Shown: in pieces, positions 33,900-42,842 of the stretch
Position numbering within the stretch: the stretch's first letter is position 1
Layout: each line of letters opens with the position of its first letter
Translations under genes and position numbers: made by a program
NCBI RefSeq assembly: GCF_900187965.1
Contig: NZ_FZNL01000018.1
Span: forward strand, 1-64,000
Source: Flavobacterium sp. ov086
Lineage (GTDB): Bacteria; Bacteroidota; Bacteroidia; Flavobacteriales; Flavobacteriaceae
Direction of reading: 5' to 3'
Length of the DNA: 64,000 bases
The notes under the pieces: model-generated
The model's input: only the letters and a program-made list of their open reading frames with translations
What the model was told of the DNA's origin: nothing
Database searches by the model: none

Positions 33900-34270
33900 A
33901 ACTTGATTTTGTTTTTTTGTTTTTGTTTTTGTTTTATACGTAATATCTTAAAGAAAAAAAATCTAATTACACATCCTTTTTCCTACTTAAACAACTAACA
34001 ATAAACACATTAAAAAAGCACTTACGCTGATTACATATAAAATAAAAAAAACTTACACTAACATAATCAAATATGTATAATGTAAGTTTTTAAAAAAAAT
34101 TGATATTTTATTTTTCCTTAAATACTATTTATAATTAAACGTAAGTAGTGTCAGCAGTCAACAACTAAGTACCGACACACATGTAAGCATATAAGCAAGT
34201 TATACGTAATATTACATAACATTGTAATTTTACTTAGTTCTTAAACATTCTTTCGATTGAATCGGAATAC
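33900..34270. other. AT-rich convergent spacer with repeated words
   Basis: No gene in 371 bp. It contains a T-rich tract (33904-33936), the words ATACGTAATAT (33937-33947 and 34203-34213), several CTTACG/CGTAAG words and the stem-loop at 34045-34091. It could be a replication or recombination site of the element, but nothing proves it. Confidence 0.4.
34045..34091. terminator. Stem-loop between the convergent cargo and replication genes
   Basis: AAAAACTTACA pairs with TGTAAGTTTTT; A-run and T-run on the two sides make it bidirectional. Confidence 0.5.
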
Positions 34271-36697
34271 TTACAAATTACTAGGAATTGCACTAAATTT
34301 CTTCAATAACGAATTTGTTGAAATATTATCTGGGTTATATACCCACATTCTTTTATCTTTCCTATATGACCAACATTTTATATTATCGTCATTATTTGAT
34401 TGTTTAGTAAACCACGCATCAATGTATAACTTAGTATTTTTGTTAGTGAAATATTTAGGATTTGTATGTATATATGGCTGTTCTCCATATTTAGTTAAGA
34501 AAACGCCAACAGTAAAAAAACTACGTTCACTCATTACTTGCTTCATAACAATATCAAATACTTCTTGTTTTACAGTATCATTAAAAAGAATATTATAATT
34601 ATCCTTTTCTTTATCGTAAATTGGAGTGATAATGGAGTGATTATAAAAAACAGAAACACAACGATAAATGAATGAATAGAATTTATTCCATTCATTTATA
34701 TCCCAATCATCAAACAAGGTACAACCAAATTCTTTCTTGGGTGTATTATTTTGATTATAGTGATTATTAAATTGGTACTCGATAAAACGTCTATTTGTGG
34801 AGTTATTTTGTTTATTATAACCGACCAAATAGTTAGTGGTAAAAACAAACTTTGGAGATAACTCAAATGGTATTGTTTCAGCTTTGATATTTTTTCTTTG
34901 ACATACTAAACTACCCGTTATTTGGGTGTATATTTGGTCAAATTTAAATCCCGCAACCGTATCATCAATAACATATAATTGCGTTTCTGGTTCCAGATCG
35001 GCAAAAACGTGTGTATATTTCATATCAAACTCTGAACCTCCTTTTACCATTACTGGTAATACATGTTCTAATGCTTTCAAAAATAAAGTCTTTCCTCTTC
35101 CTCCGTTTCTGTTAACATTATCTGCATTTTTATCACTTAAAATAATAGCTGGACAACAACTTGCATCTTTATACGATTGAACTAAATAGCCCAACATAGA
35201 TTGAAAATCTAAAGTATTATTATCACTTACATTTTGTACAACTTTTTCAAACATGCCAACCTCATCAGTGTACACAAATTCATGTTCTTGTATTTTATGT
35301 TTTGGAAAAAAACCGTCGATTTGACTGTAATCTTTCATTTTAAATTGTCCCGATTTGTCCATTAAATAAAAACCATTTTTAAATGGCAATCCAAACTCAT
35401 GTCGCGAATCTCGATAAAGTTTTAATACTTTTGGATCAATAATACGTAAGGCTGGCTTAATCATAAGATCATATTTAATTGAAATCTCGCTAACTACCTT
35501 CTCTCGTTGATAACCACATTCAATAACACCAAGTTTTAAAATTGACAACAAATCATTGTTCACATTAAATGGCTCAATAATGTTATTGGTATTTTTATAG
35601 ATAATTAGTTTGTCAGCTTTAGTTGATATTCTTTGAAAATTCTCTTGCACAAAATAATCTGCAATTGATGATGGTGTTATTTTAACCTGTCCTTTATCAT
35701 TAAAATAATAAAATAAATTAGGTACTCCATCTCGTTTTACGGGAGGTGTACATTCTTTCTCGACAAATTTAACTTTACCAAAATTAAGCGTATTACATTG
35801 AATATCGGTCAATACAAAAATGCCGTCGTGTAATCGAACATAGTATTTTATGCTGTTTAATTTTACTAATTCATAAATGCATTCACTTTCGCATTTTGCA
35901 AAATCTCTAAATGCCTTACCTTTATTTAGGTATCTATCTTTTGTTAAAACTGACGTCGCACTATTACCATAAACTTTCTTAAGTTTAAGTATATTTTTTG
36001 CATACCATTTTTCATCTCCTTCTTCACTGTTTGCATTTAATATCCGAACAAATTCTTTTTTACCAATACTTTCATAAATATTATGTCTATACTCACACCC
36101 AAGTTCATTATCAATGAATGTTGGGAATGCACTTTTAATATCATATTCTTTAATTCGAAACGGTAGAAATGCACGTAATTGCTTTGGTATTTTTGTAAGC
36201 GGATTATACTCTCTGTTATCACTGGATTTAACCCGAAAAATTTTATCATCTAACTTAGAATCGTATTGTCCATCTAGTTTCAATGTCATAAAAATCACAT
36301 AGTTTCTAAATGATAATGTATTGAATCTATTGTGAACCTTTTTTCTCGCACCGTTTTCATCAAATTGTGTGTTTTTCTCATATAATAAATTCAGTTCATC
36401 AATATCGTATGGATAATACTTTTCGTTTAGCTTTGTATCATATTCTATAAAAGCTGTCATATATTTAATCAAAGCATTATTTACTGGATTATTTTCAGTC
36501 AAATAATTACGTGCCTTTATAAAAGATTCATCGCGTTTATCTATGAGTTCAGATCCTTTTAATAATGCATCCTCTATTGTTTTTATAATTCGGATTTTTT
36601 GTTTTACTTTTTTCAAAAACTCTTGTTCCCAAACTTCCATTATGTCTACTATAACATCTGTGCTATTTTCGTCGTTGTTTTCATTAATATCCATCAT
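34271..36697 (-). CDS. Replication protein: polymerase-palm-like region fused to an SF3-type helicase
   Basis: An 808-aa protein. The C-terminal half has Walker A NGGRGKT (K536), a Walker B-like LYVIDDTVAGF (~575-585) and a sensor-type PKFVFTTNY, the order of D5/SF3 and VapE-like replicative helicases. The N-terminal half lacks toprim or AEP signatures. Instead it has EYDIKSAFPTFID (D186, like motif A, D-x-x-S-x-(Y/F)-P) and YYVRLHDGIFVL (H290-D291, like motif C), suggesting a family-A-type polymerase palm. It is the first large gene after the two HTH proteins and probably starts replication of the excised element. Helicase part confident; polymerase part is my reading. Confidence 0.78.
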   Translation of the reverse strand: MMDINENNDENSTDVIVDIMEVWEQEFLKKVKQKIRIIKTIEDALLKGSELIDKRDESFIKARNYLTENNPVNNALIKYMTAFIEYDTKLNEKYYPYDIDELNLLYEKNTQFDENGARKKVHNRFNTLSFRNYVIFMTLKLDGQYDSKLDDKIFRVKSSDNREYNPLTKIPKQLRAFLPFRIKEYDIKSAFPTFIDNELGCEYRHNIYESIGKKEFVRILNANSEEGDEKWYAKNILKLKKVYGNSATSVLTKDRYLNKGKAFRDFAKCESECIYELVKLNSIKYYVRLHDGIFVLTDIQCNTLNFGKVKFVEKECTPPVKRDGVPNLFYYFNDKGQVKITPSSIADYFVQENFQRISTKADKLIIYKNTNNIIEPFNVNNDLLSILKLGVIECGYQREKVVSEISIKYDLMIKPALRIIDPKVLKLYRDSRHEFGLPFKNGFYLMDKSGQFKMKDYSQIDGFFPKHKIQEHEFVYTDEVGMFEKVVQNVSDNNTLDFQSMLGYLVQSYKDASCCPAIILSDKNADNVNRNGGRGKTLFLKALEHVLPVMVKGGSEFDMKYTHVFADLEPETQLYVIDDTVAGFKFDQIYTQITGSLVCQRKNIKAETIPFELSPKFVFTTNYLVGYNKQNNSTNRRFIEYQFNNHYNQNNTPKKEFGCTLFDDWDINEWNKFYSFIYRCVSVFYNHSIITPIYDKEKDNYNILFNDTVKQEVFDIVMKQVMSERSFFTVGVFLTKYGEQPYIHTNPKYFTNKNTKLYIDAWFTKQSNNDDNIKCWSYRKDKRMWVYNPDNISTNSLLKKFSAIPSNL

Positions 36698-36698
36698 T

Positions 36699-36968
36699 TT
36701 AAATATTAAGAGGTTTCAAAGCTTGTAGAACTTCGTCACGCTTATACATTATCCTGTTGCCAATTCCATAAGAAGTTAGTTTACCTTCCTTAGTATGTTT
36801 CCATAATGTAGCCAATCCAATGTTTAGAATTGTGCACGCTTGTTTTCTTGTAATATTCTCAGGTAATGCCTGTTGAGATTGACTTATAGTAGATTGTAAC
36901 AATGGAGCTAAAGCTTCTGCTAACTGCTCAATTGTTATTCCGTTTAGTATAATTTGATTTTGTAACAT
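36699..36968 (-). CDS. Excisionase-like HTH protein
   Basis: An 89-aa protein. The C-terminal ~50 residues are a MerR/Xis-type winged helix (ITRKQACTILNIGLATLWKH; TKEGKLTSYGIGNRIMYKRD) preceded by a helical N-terminus. This is the common 'helix-turn-helix domain' protein beside Bacteroidetes integrases. Separated by 1 bp from the replication gene and by 6 bp from the upstream HTH gene, so the three form one operon. Likely recombination directionality factor or operon regulator. Confidence 0.82.
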   Translation of the reverse strand: MLQNQIILNGITIEQLAEALAPLLQSTISQSQQALPENITRKQACTILNIGLATLWKHTKEGKLTSYGIGNRIMYKRDEVLQALKPLNI

Positions 36969-36974
36969 AGTTTT

Positions 36975-37292
36975 TTATTTAGCAGTTAATATTCTTTTTT
37001 TGTTGTTTGTCATTTCTAAAAACAGGTCAATTTCAGCAATATTAAATATTGTTTGATTTTTCAATTTTGTATAGGGTAATTCTTTACGTTTGACCTTTAA
37101 ATAAATTGCTTGTGGTGATTCATTTAAATATTCAGCAAGTCCAAAGATGTTTAACTGTTGAGGTTTTTGGACAACCAAATTTAATTTGTGTTGTTGGACG
37201 TGTACATTCTCTTTTAATTGAATCAATTCTTTAAGAATAATTTCTAACAGCTCTTGCTGTGTTTTACTGTTGACATTAATTTTTTTCGTCAT
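36975..37292 (-). CDS. Second excisionase-like HTH protein
   Basis: A 105-aa protein. An N-terminal coiled coil (TQQELLEIILKELIQLKENV) is followed by an Xis/MerR-type HTH (NIFGLAEYLNESPQAIYLKV; KRKELPYTKLKNQTIFNIAE). First gene of the three-gene operon with the other HTH and the replication protein. Probably DNA binding near the attachment sites or at the replication promoter; precise role unknown. Confidence 0.8.
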   Translation of the reverse strand: MTKKINVNSKTQQELLEIILKELIQLKENVHVQQHKLNLVVQKPQQLNIFGLAEYLNESPQAIYLKVKRKELPYTKLKNQTIFNIAEIDLFLEMTNNKKRILTAK

Positions 37293-37715
37293 AATAAATA
37301 TATTAACAAGGGGTATTTAGTTTAATCCCTTGAAGTATGTATTATGGCGAAAAGCCATTTTGACCCTTTTTTGTTGAAAAAAGTATTAATTTTAATAAAT
37401 AATTACATATTTAACACCTAACACAATTAAAAACAAAATTAAATGTTAAAAAATAATAATATTAATTAAATTTTAACCGTAAAAAACTTATTTAAAATAA
37501 ATTTTAAATAAGTTTTGAAAGTATTTTCTTAATGCAAACGCGAGCAATTGAGGATAATTAAAGAAATGCAAATTTCAGGTCAAAAAAAACCGCTATCATA
37601 GTGGATGATAGCGGTTCAATTCCCATTAAAAAACTTATAGCAATCGACTCATAATAGCTAACATATTTTTAAAGAATCATATTTATTTTTTACTTACTAC
37701 TAATTGACTAAATAT
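37293..37715. other. Spacer between the integrase and the HTH-replication operon
   Basis: 423 bp without a gene. It holds the integrase terminator (37581-37616) and presumably the promoter of the HTH-replication operon around 37330-37480, which is very AT-rich; no clear TAnnTTTG could be assigned. Confidence 0.5.
37581..37616 (-). terminator. Terminator of the integrase gene
   Basis: ACCGCTATCAT pairs with ATGATAGCGGT (12-bp perfect stem with flanking A/T), and the minus strand continues with eight T's. Confidence 0.8.
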
Positions 37716-38948
37716 TTATTTTACATCAAGTTTGTTAAAATATTCTAACATTTGATATGCATTGTCATAAGTTGTCTTTCCTATATAAGATAGGAACATA
37801 CTTTCTGTACTATGACCAGTGATATTCATCAAAACTGGCGTGGGTATTTTTCCGTAAAAATTAGTTGCAAAAGAGCGTCTACAAACGTGAGAACTGACAA
37901 CCTGCCATTTTTTGTAAAATCCAGCCGTTAAGGTTCTTTTATTATCTATGCGCATCTTCCCTTTTACAGTTGTATCAATTTTAGCTTCTTTACAAACCTC
38001 TTTACTATATTTATTAAAATGCTCTAAATTGATTTTATATGGCAATCCATTTTCGATTATTTCAAGAGCATCTGGAAGTAGCGGAATTGCAACCAGTTTT
38101 CCTGTTTTCTGTTGCTTCAATTCAATGATTTTCATTCCCTGAATGTCTTTTATATTCTTATCCGTTATATTAAGTAAATCACTTGATCTCTGACCAATTA
38201 AGCATCCTAATAAAAGCCATTTTCTAGCATTAATATGAGCTTCACGTACTAAAACTACATTTTTTATAAGGTCTTGTTCTTGTTCATTTAGTATAATAAC
38301 TTGATCAGGTTCTTTCACTTCTTTAATAGCCTTTATTTGTTTAAACTGAGGATGGATTGGAATGCCACTTAATGAAGCCTTATTAACAACAGCCCTTAAT
38401 AATGAAATATAAGTTCCAATATAATTTACTGAGCGACCTTTACTTATATGATACTTTTTAAAGGTATCAATAAAATTTAAATCAATATCTCTAATAAGTA
38501 CCTGCTTTCCTTTCAAATAATCTGTTTCGTAATTAGTAATGAACTTTTTTAGATTTTCTAGATTTTTAATCGAACCTCGTCTTAAATCTTCATTATTATC
38601 GATATATGCATTGATGGAATTAGTTAATACATCCAAATCAACAACAACGATCTTATTATTGAATAAATCAATTTGGAGTTGCAACCAAGAACCTGTAAAC
38701 TCTACACCTGTATTTATTGCATTATTATAAGCATCATTTACAAAAACTGCTAATTTATCTAATTTAGATTTTAAGGCTTTTAACTCTTCATTTTTTTGAA
38801 TTGGTTGTGATTTGTCTTCACTCCAATCTTTTGGATTAATTACAAAACCCGTTTTTCGTTTAAAAACTGCTGTTCTGTTTATTGAATAGCGAGCATAAAT
38901 ATTTGAATTTTCACTCTTACTCTGAAGTAAGTATTTTAATGTCGCCAT
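37716..38948 (-). CDS. Tyrosine recombinase (integrase) of the element
   Basis: A 410-aa protein. The N-terminal region has the arm-binding domain typical of Bacteroidetes integrases (TAVFKRKTGFVINPKDWSED) and a SAM-like core-binding domain at ~105-200. Catalytic residues are R in LIGQRSSDLL (~250), H-x-x-R in SHVCRRSFATNF (~358), H in NITGHSTESM and the nucleophile Y388 in FLSYIGKT. It is the last gene before attR and is transcribed away from the junction. It should catalyse site-specific integration at the 21-bp core in the mutase gene. Confidence 0.93.
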   Translation of the reverse strand: MATLKYLLQSKSENSNIYARYSINRTAVFKRKTGFVINPKDWSEDKSQPIQKNEELKALKSKLDKLAVFVNDAYNNAINTGVEFTGSWLQLQIDLFNNKIVVVDLDVLTNSINAYIDNNEDLRRGSIKNLENLKKFITNYETDYLKGKQVLIRDIDLNFIDTFKKYHISKGRSVNYIGTYISLLRAVVNKASLSGIPIHPQFKQIKAIKEVKEPDQVIILNEQEQDLIKNVVLVREAHINARKWLLLGCLIGQRSSDLLNITDKNIKDIQGMKIIELKQQKTGKLVAIPLLPDALEIIENGLPYKINLEHFNKYSKEVCKEAKIDTTVKGKMRIDNKRTLTAGFYKKWQVVSSHVCRRSFATNFYGKIPTPVLMNITGHSTESMFLSYIGKTTYDNAYQMLEYFNKLDVK

Positions 38949-39027
38949 AATCTTTAACTTTTAGATGTCAAAGATAACGATAAATCAATACTAGCCAACC
39001 CCTAGCTAACCAAACGCATATTAATCT

Positions 39028-39103
39028 AAATTTAGGTAAACTCAAATATCTTATTAAATACTGAAAACAGTACATTCTTGATTATTTGAGTTTATCTAAA
39101 TAT
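39028..39103. promoter_or_regulatory. Imperfect inverted repeat next to attR
   Basis: TAAATTTAGGTAAACTCAAA (39028-39047) and TTTGAGTTTATCTAAATA (about 39085-39102) are complements with two mismatches, ~35 bp apart, directly inside attR. They are candidate integrase or excisionase arm sites. Confidence 0.45.
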
Positions 39104-39109
39104 TACTTT

Positions 39110-39130
39110 TTACATATTCCTTCTATATTG
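39110..39130. other. attR: 21-bp direct repeat at the 3' end of the mutase gene
   Basis: Identical to attL (19023-19043). On the minus strand it encodes QYRRNM and the stop codon, so integration regenerates the gene end. Confidence 0.88.
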
Positions 39131-42100
39131 CCCGCCAACTTCAAACAATGCCGAAGTAATCTGACCAAGCGAACAAACCTTTGTAGCTTCCATTAAATGG
39201 TCGAATAAGTTTTCGTTTTTAATCGCGGCTTCTTGTAGTTTGCTTAAATGCTCGTTTACTTTTGCTTCGTGAAACTGGTGTAAGTTATCGAGCATTGTGA
39301 TTTGATATTGTTTTTCTTCTTCGGTGGCGCGAATTACTTCTGCCGGAATTACCGTTGGAGAACCTTTTGAACTCAGGAACGTATTTACACCCACAATTGG
39401 GAAATCTCCGTTGTGTTTTAAGGTTTCGTAATACAAACTTTCTTCCTGAATTTTAGAACGTTGGTACATTGTTTCCATTGCACCAAGAACTCCGCCACGT
39501 TCCGTGATTCGGTCAAATTCTTGTAAAACGGCTGCTTCAACTAAATCTGTTAATTCTTCGATTATGAATGAACCCTGAATTGGGTTTTCGTTTTTAGCCA
39601 AACCTAATTCTTTATTAATAATCAACTGAATCGCCATTGCACGACGCACAGATTCTTCGGTTGGTGTTGTAATCGCTTCATCATACGCATTTGTGTGCAA
39701 CGAATTACAGTTGTCGTAAATTGCATACAAAGCCTGCAAAGTCGTTCTGATATCGTTAAAATCAATCTCCTGCGCGTGTAACGAACGTCCGGAAGTCTGA
39801 ATATGATATTTTAGCATTTGCGCTCTTTCGTTGGCTCCGTATTTGTTTTTCATGGCTTTTGCCCAAATTTTACGTGCCACACGACCAATAACCGAATATT
39901 CAGGATCTACTCCGTTCGAGAAGAAGAACGATAAATTAGGCCCAAAATCGTTGATGCTCATTCCACGGCTTAGATAATATTCCACGTAAGTGAAACCATT
40001 AGAAAGCGTAAATGCCAATTGCGTAATTGGGTTCGCTCCTGCCTCAGCAATATGATATCCTGAAATCGAAACCGAATAAAAATTACGAACATTTTTGGTA
40101 ATAAAATATTCCTGAACGTCGCCCATTAATCGCAACGCAAATTCGGTAGAGAAGATACAAGTGTTTTGTGCCTGATCTTCTTTTAAAATATCGGCCTGAA
40201 CCGTTCCACGAACTTGTGATAACGTTCTGGCTTTAATTTCATTATAAACTTCCTGAGGCAAAACCTGATCTCCGGTAGCGCCCAAAAGCATTAAACCTAA
40301 ACCATTGTTTCCTTCTGGTAGATCGCCTTGATATTTAGGGCGTTCTGTTCCTTTTTCTTTATATATTTTGTTGATTTTAGCTTCAACTTCTTTTTCTAAA
40401 TCGTTCTCCTTAATATAATACTCACATTGCTGATCGATCGCCGCATTCATAAAGAAACCTAACAACATTGGCGCAGGCCCGTTAATAGTCATACTTACAG
40501 ATGTTAAGGCGTGAACCAAATCAAAACCTGAATACAACTTTTTAGCATCGTCAAGACAACAAATCGAAACTCCTGCATTTCCGATTTTTCCGTAAATATC
40601 AGGACGAATATCAGGATCGTTTCCGTATAAAGTCACACTGTCAAAAGCTGTCGAAAGTCGTTTTGCCGGCAATCCTGCGCTCACATAATGAAAACGTTTG
40701 TTGGTTCTTTCTGGTCCGCCTTCTCCCGCAAACATTCTTGACGGATCTTCGCCTTCACGTTTAAACGGATATAATCCAGACGCAAACGGAAATTCTCCAG
40801 GAACATTTTCCTGTAAATTCCAACGCAAAATATCTCCCCAGGCTTCGTATTTAGGCAAAGCAATTTTTGGGATTTGTAAATGCGATAAACTCTCAGTATG
40901 TGTTGCGATTTTAATTTCTTTATCACGAACTTTAAACGAGTAAACCGGATTTTTGTATTTGTTTACTTTCTCGTCCCAATTCAGGATAATTTCCCAATTG
41001 TACGGATCTAAATCCATTTTTACTTTATCAAACTGATTTAGTAAAAGGTTTAAGAAAATACGATTTTCGTCATGTACTTCGGTTGCGCTTGATAAAACTG
41101 TTGAATCGTCAATTCCTGCTTTATTAATTTGCGGAATTTTACCAGAAACTGATTCAATCGTTTTAAAGATTCCATATAGTTTTTGCGCTACTTTTTGTTG
41201 AGAAGCAGCGCTTTCATCATAAGATCTGTTATTCTCAGCGATTTCAGATAAATAACGCGTTCTGTGTGGCGGAATCACGAAGATTTTCTCGCTCATTTCT
41301 CGTGTAATTTCAAAAGTCGAAACTAGATTTGATTCTGTTTTTTCGACAATTTTATCCATAATCGCTTTATAAAGCGTGTTCATTCCAGGATCGTTAAACT
41401 GCGAAGCAATTGTTCCGAAAACCGGCATTTCATCAGGATTTTTATCCCATAAATTATGATTTCTTTGATATTGTTTCTTAACGTCACGAATGGCATCAAG
41501 AGCACCTCTTTTGTCAAATTTATTCAACGCCACCAAATCAGCAAAATCAAGCATATCGATTTTCTCCAATTGTGTTGCAGCACCAAATTCCGGAGTCATT
41601 ACATATAAGGATACATCTGAGTGATCCATAATCTCGGTATCTGATTGTCCAATTCCCGAAGTTTCAAGGATTATCAAATCATACTTTGCCGCTTTTAAAA
41701 CCTGAATAGCCTCAGCAACATATTTAGACAATGCCAAATTGGATTGACGTGTTGCCAATGAACGCATATAAACACGTGGATTATTAATGGCATTCATACG
41801 GATTCTGTCTCCTAAAAGTGCTCCTCCGGTTTTACGTTTCGAAGGATCGACAGAAATTAATCCGATTGTTTTTTCCGGAAAATCAATTAAAAAACGACGA
41901 ACTAATTCATCAACCAAAGATGATTTTCCGGCTCCACCTGTTCCTGTAATTCCAAGAACCGGGATTTTAGAATCGGCATTATTAGTATGAATTTGATCGA
42001 AAACCGGTTTTGCGATTTCAGGGAAATTCTCTGCTGCCGAAATCAAACGTGCAATTGCCGTTGGAATTTTATTTTCGATATGATCGATTTCTCCGTTTAG

Positions 42101-42550
42101 TTTATCACCAATTGGATAATCGGAACGTTCTACCAAATCATTGATCATTCCTTGTAAACCCAAAGAACGTCCATCATCTGGAGAATAAATTCTTGTTATT
42201 CCATATTCATGTAACTCTGAAATTTCGCTTGGCAGAATTACTCCGCCTCCTCCACCAAAAATCTTGATATGTCCCGCTCCTTTTTCATGAAGCAAGTCAT
42301 ACATATATTTAAAGTATTCATTATGTCCACCTTGATACGAGGTCATTGCTATCGCATTTGCATCTTCCTGAATAGCGGTATTTACAACTTCTTCGACACT
42401 ACGATCGTGACCTAAATGTATTACCTCAACTCCCGTTGACTGAATAATACGACGCATAATATTGATGGCAGCATCGTGTCCGTCAAAAAGTGAAGCAGCG
42501 GTTACAATTCTTACTTTATTTTTAGGATTATATGGTTTTTGTTGTTCCAT
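39110..42550 (-). CDS. icmF: Fused B12-dependent acyl-CoA mutase with G-protein chaperone (IcmF-type)
   Basis: A 1146-aa single chain in the IcmF order. There is a B12-binding domain at ~10-140 (SLFDGHDAAINIMRRIIQST...HLGHDRSVEEVV; DGHD supplies the cobalt-ligand histidine), then a MeaB-like GTPase at ~195-420 (GITGTGGAGKSSLVDEL, switch LETSGIGQSDTEIMDHSD, NKFDKRG), then the TIM-barrel mutase at ~560-1100 (PFASGLYPFKREGEDPSRMF, SVSISGYHIAEAGANPITQL). IcmF interconverts isobutyryl-CoA and n-butyryl-CoA and relatives; I cannot exclude methylmalonyl-CoA activity from sequence alone. The last six codons plus stop are the integration site of the 20-kb element. Its original terminator is probably the hairpin now at 18966. 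Confidence 0.9.
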   Translation of the reverse strand: MEQQKPYNPKNKVRIVTAASLFDGHDAAINIMRRIIQSTGVEVIHLGHDRSVEEVVNTAIQEDANAIAMTSYQGGHNEYFKYMYDLLHEKGAGHIKIFGGGGGVILPSEISELHEYGITRIYSPDDGRSLGLQGMINDLVERSDYPIGDKLNGEIDHIENKIPTAIARLISAAENFPEIAKPVFDQIHTNNADSKIPVLGITGTGGAGKSSLVDELVRRFLIDFPEKTIGLISVDPSKRKTGGALLGDRIRMNAINNPRVYMRSLATRQSNLALSKYVAEAIQVLKAAKYDLIILETSGIGQSDTEIMDHSDVSLYVMTPEFGAATQLEKIDMLDFADLVALNKFDKRGALDAIRDVKKQYQRNHNLWDKNPDEMPVFGTIASQFNDPGMNTLYKAIMDKIVEKTESNLVSTFEITREMSEKIFVIPPHRTRYLSEIAENNRSYDESAASQQKVAQKLYGIFKTIESVSGKIPQINKAGIDDSTVLSSATEVHDENRIFLNLLLNQFDKVKMDLDPYNWEIILNWDEKVNKYKNPVYSFKVRDKEIKIATHTESLSHLQIPKIALPKYEAWGDILRWNLQENVPGEFPFASGLYPFKREGEDPSRMFAGEGGPERTNKRFHYVSAGLPAKRLSTAFDSVTLYGNDPDIRPDIYGKIGNAGVSICCLDDAKKLYSGFDLVHALTSVSMTINGPAPMLLGFFMNAAIDQQCEYYIKENDLEKEVEAKINKIYKEKGTERPKYQGDLPEGNNGLGLMLLGATGDQVLPQEVYNEIKARTLSQVRGTVQADILKEDQAQNTCIFSTEFALRLMGDVQEYFITKNVRNFYSVSISGYHIAEAGANPITQLAFTLSNGFTYVEYYLSRGMSINDFGPNLSFFFSNGVDPEYSVIGRVARKIWAKAMKNKYGANERAQMLKYHIQTSGRSLHAQEIDFNDIRTTLQALYAIYDNCNSLHTNAYDEAITTPTEESVRRAMAIQLIINKELGLAKNENPIQGSFIIEELTDLVEAAVLQEFDRITERGGVLGAMETMYQRSKIQEESLYYETLKHNGDFPIVGVNTFLSSKGSPTVIPAEVIRATEEEKQYQITMLDNLHQFHEAKVNEHLSKLQEAAIKNENLFDHLMEATKVCSLGQITSALFEVGGQYRRNM

Positions 42551-42744
42551 TTTATGAATATGATAATTTTAAGGGAGCAATTTACAAATTATTTTAATAT
42601 TTGATCACTTCAATAGCTTTATGTTAACAAAAAAAGAAATGTTTTTTTTCATATCAGGGGTAACAATCTAAACCACTAGTTGATATATACATATAAAACC
42701 TACAAACATGGCAATTTCGCAACATTTAAACTGAATCTAACAAC

Positions 42745-42773
42745 TTGTTTAGCAGCATGATACATTAATTTAG
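42745..42773 (+). promoter_or_regulatory. Promoter of the L,D-transpeptidase gene
   Basis: TTG (42745-42747), 18-bp spacer, TAATTTAG (42766-42773), like the promoters at 5222 and 6317. Confidence 0.55.
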
Positions 42774-42842
42774 CAGTGTAGAAAAACCCCAAATTTTTAC
42801 CAAAACTTCCTAACGAACAATAACGTAAAAATTTAAAATAAA

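Larger units (their letters stand above)
19023..39109. mobile_element. Integrative element (~20.1 kb) inserted at the 3' end of the acyl-CoA mutase gene
   Basis: It is bounded by 21-bp perfect direct repeats. The right copy is the last six codons plus stop of the mutase gene, so the gene is left intact. A tyrosine recombinase gene is the rightmost gene, 161 bp from attR. Inside are two excisionase/HTH-like proteins, a replication protein and mostly defence-type cargo. There is no relaxase, type IV secretion, capsid, portal or terminase, so it is neither a self-conjugative element nor a complete prophage. It could be a mobilisable element or a phage satellite. Confidence 0.88.

Noticed and set aside
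19023..39109. Element as a conjugative element or intact prophage
   Set aside because: No relaxase, coupling protein, Tra, capsid, portal, terminase or lysis gene was found in any frame.
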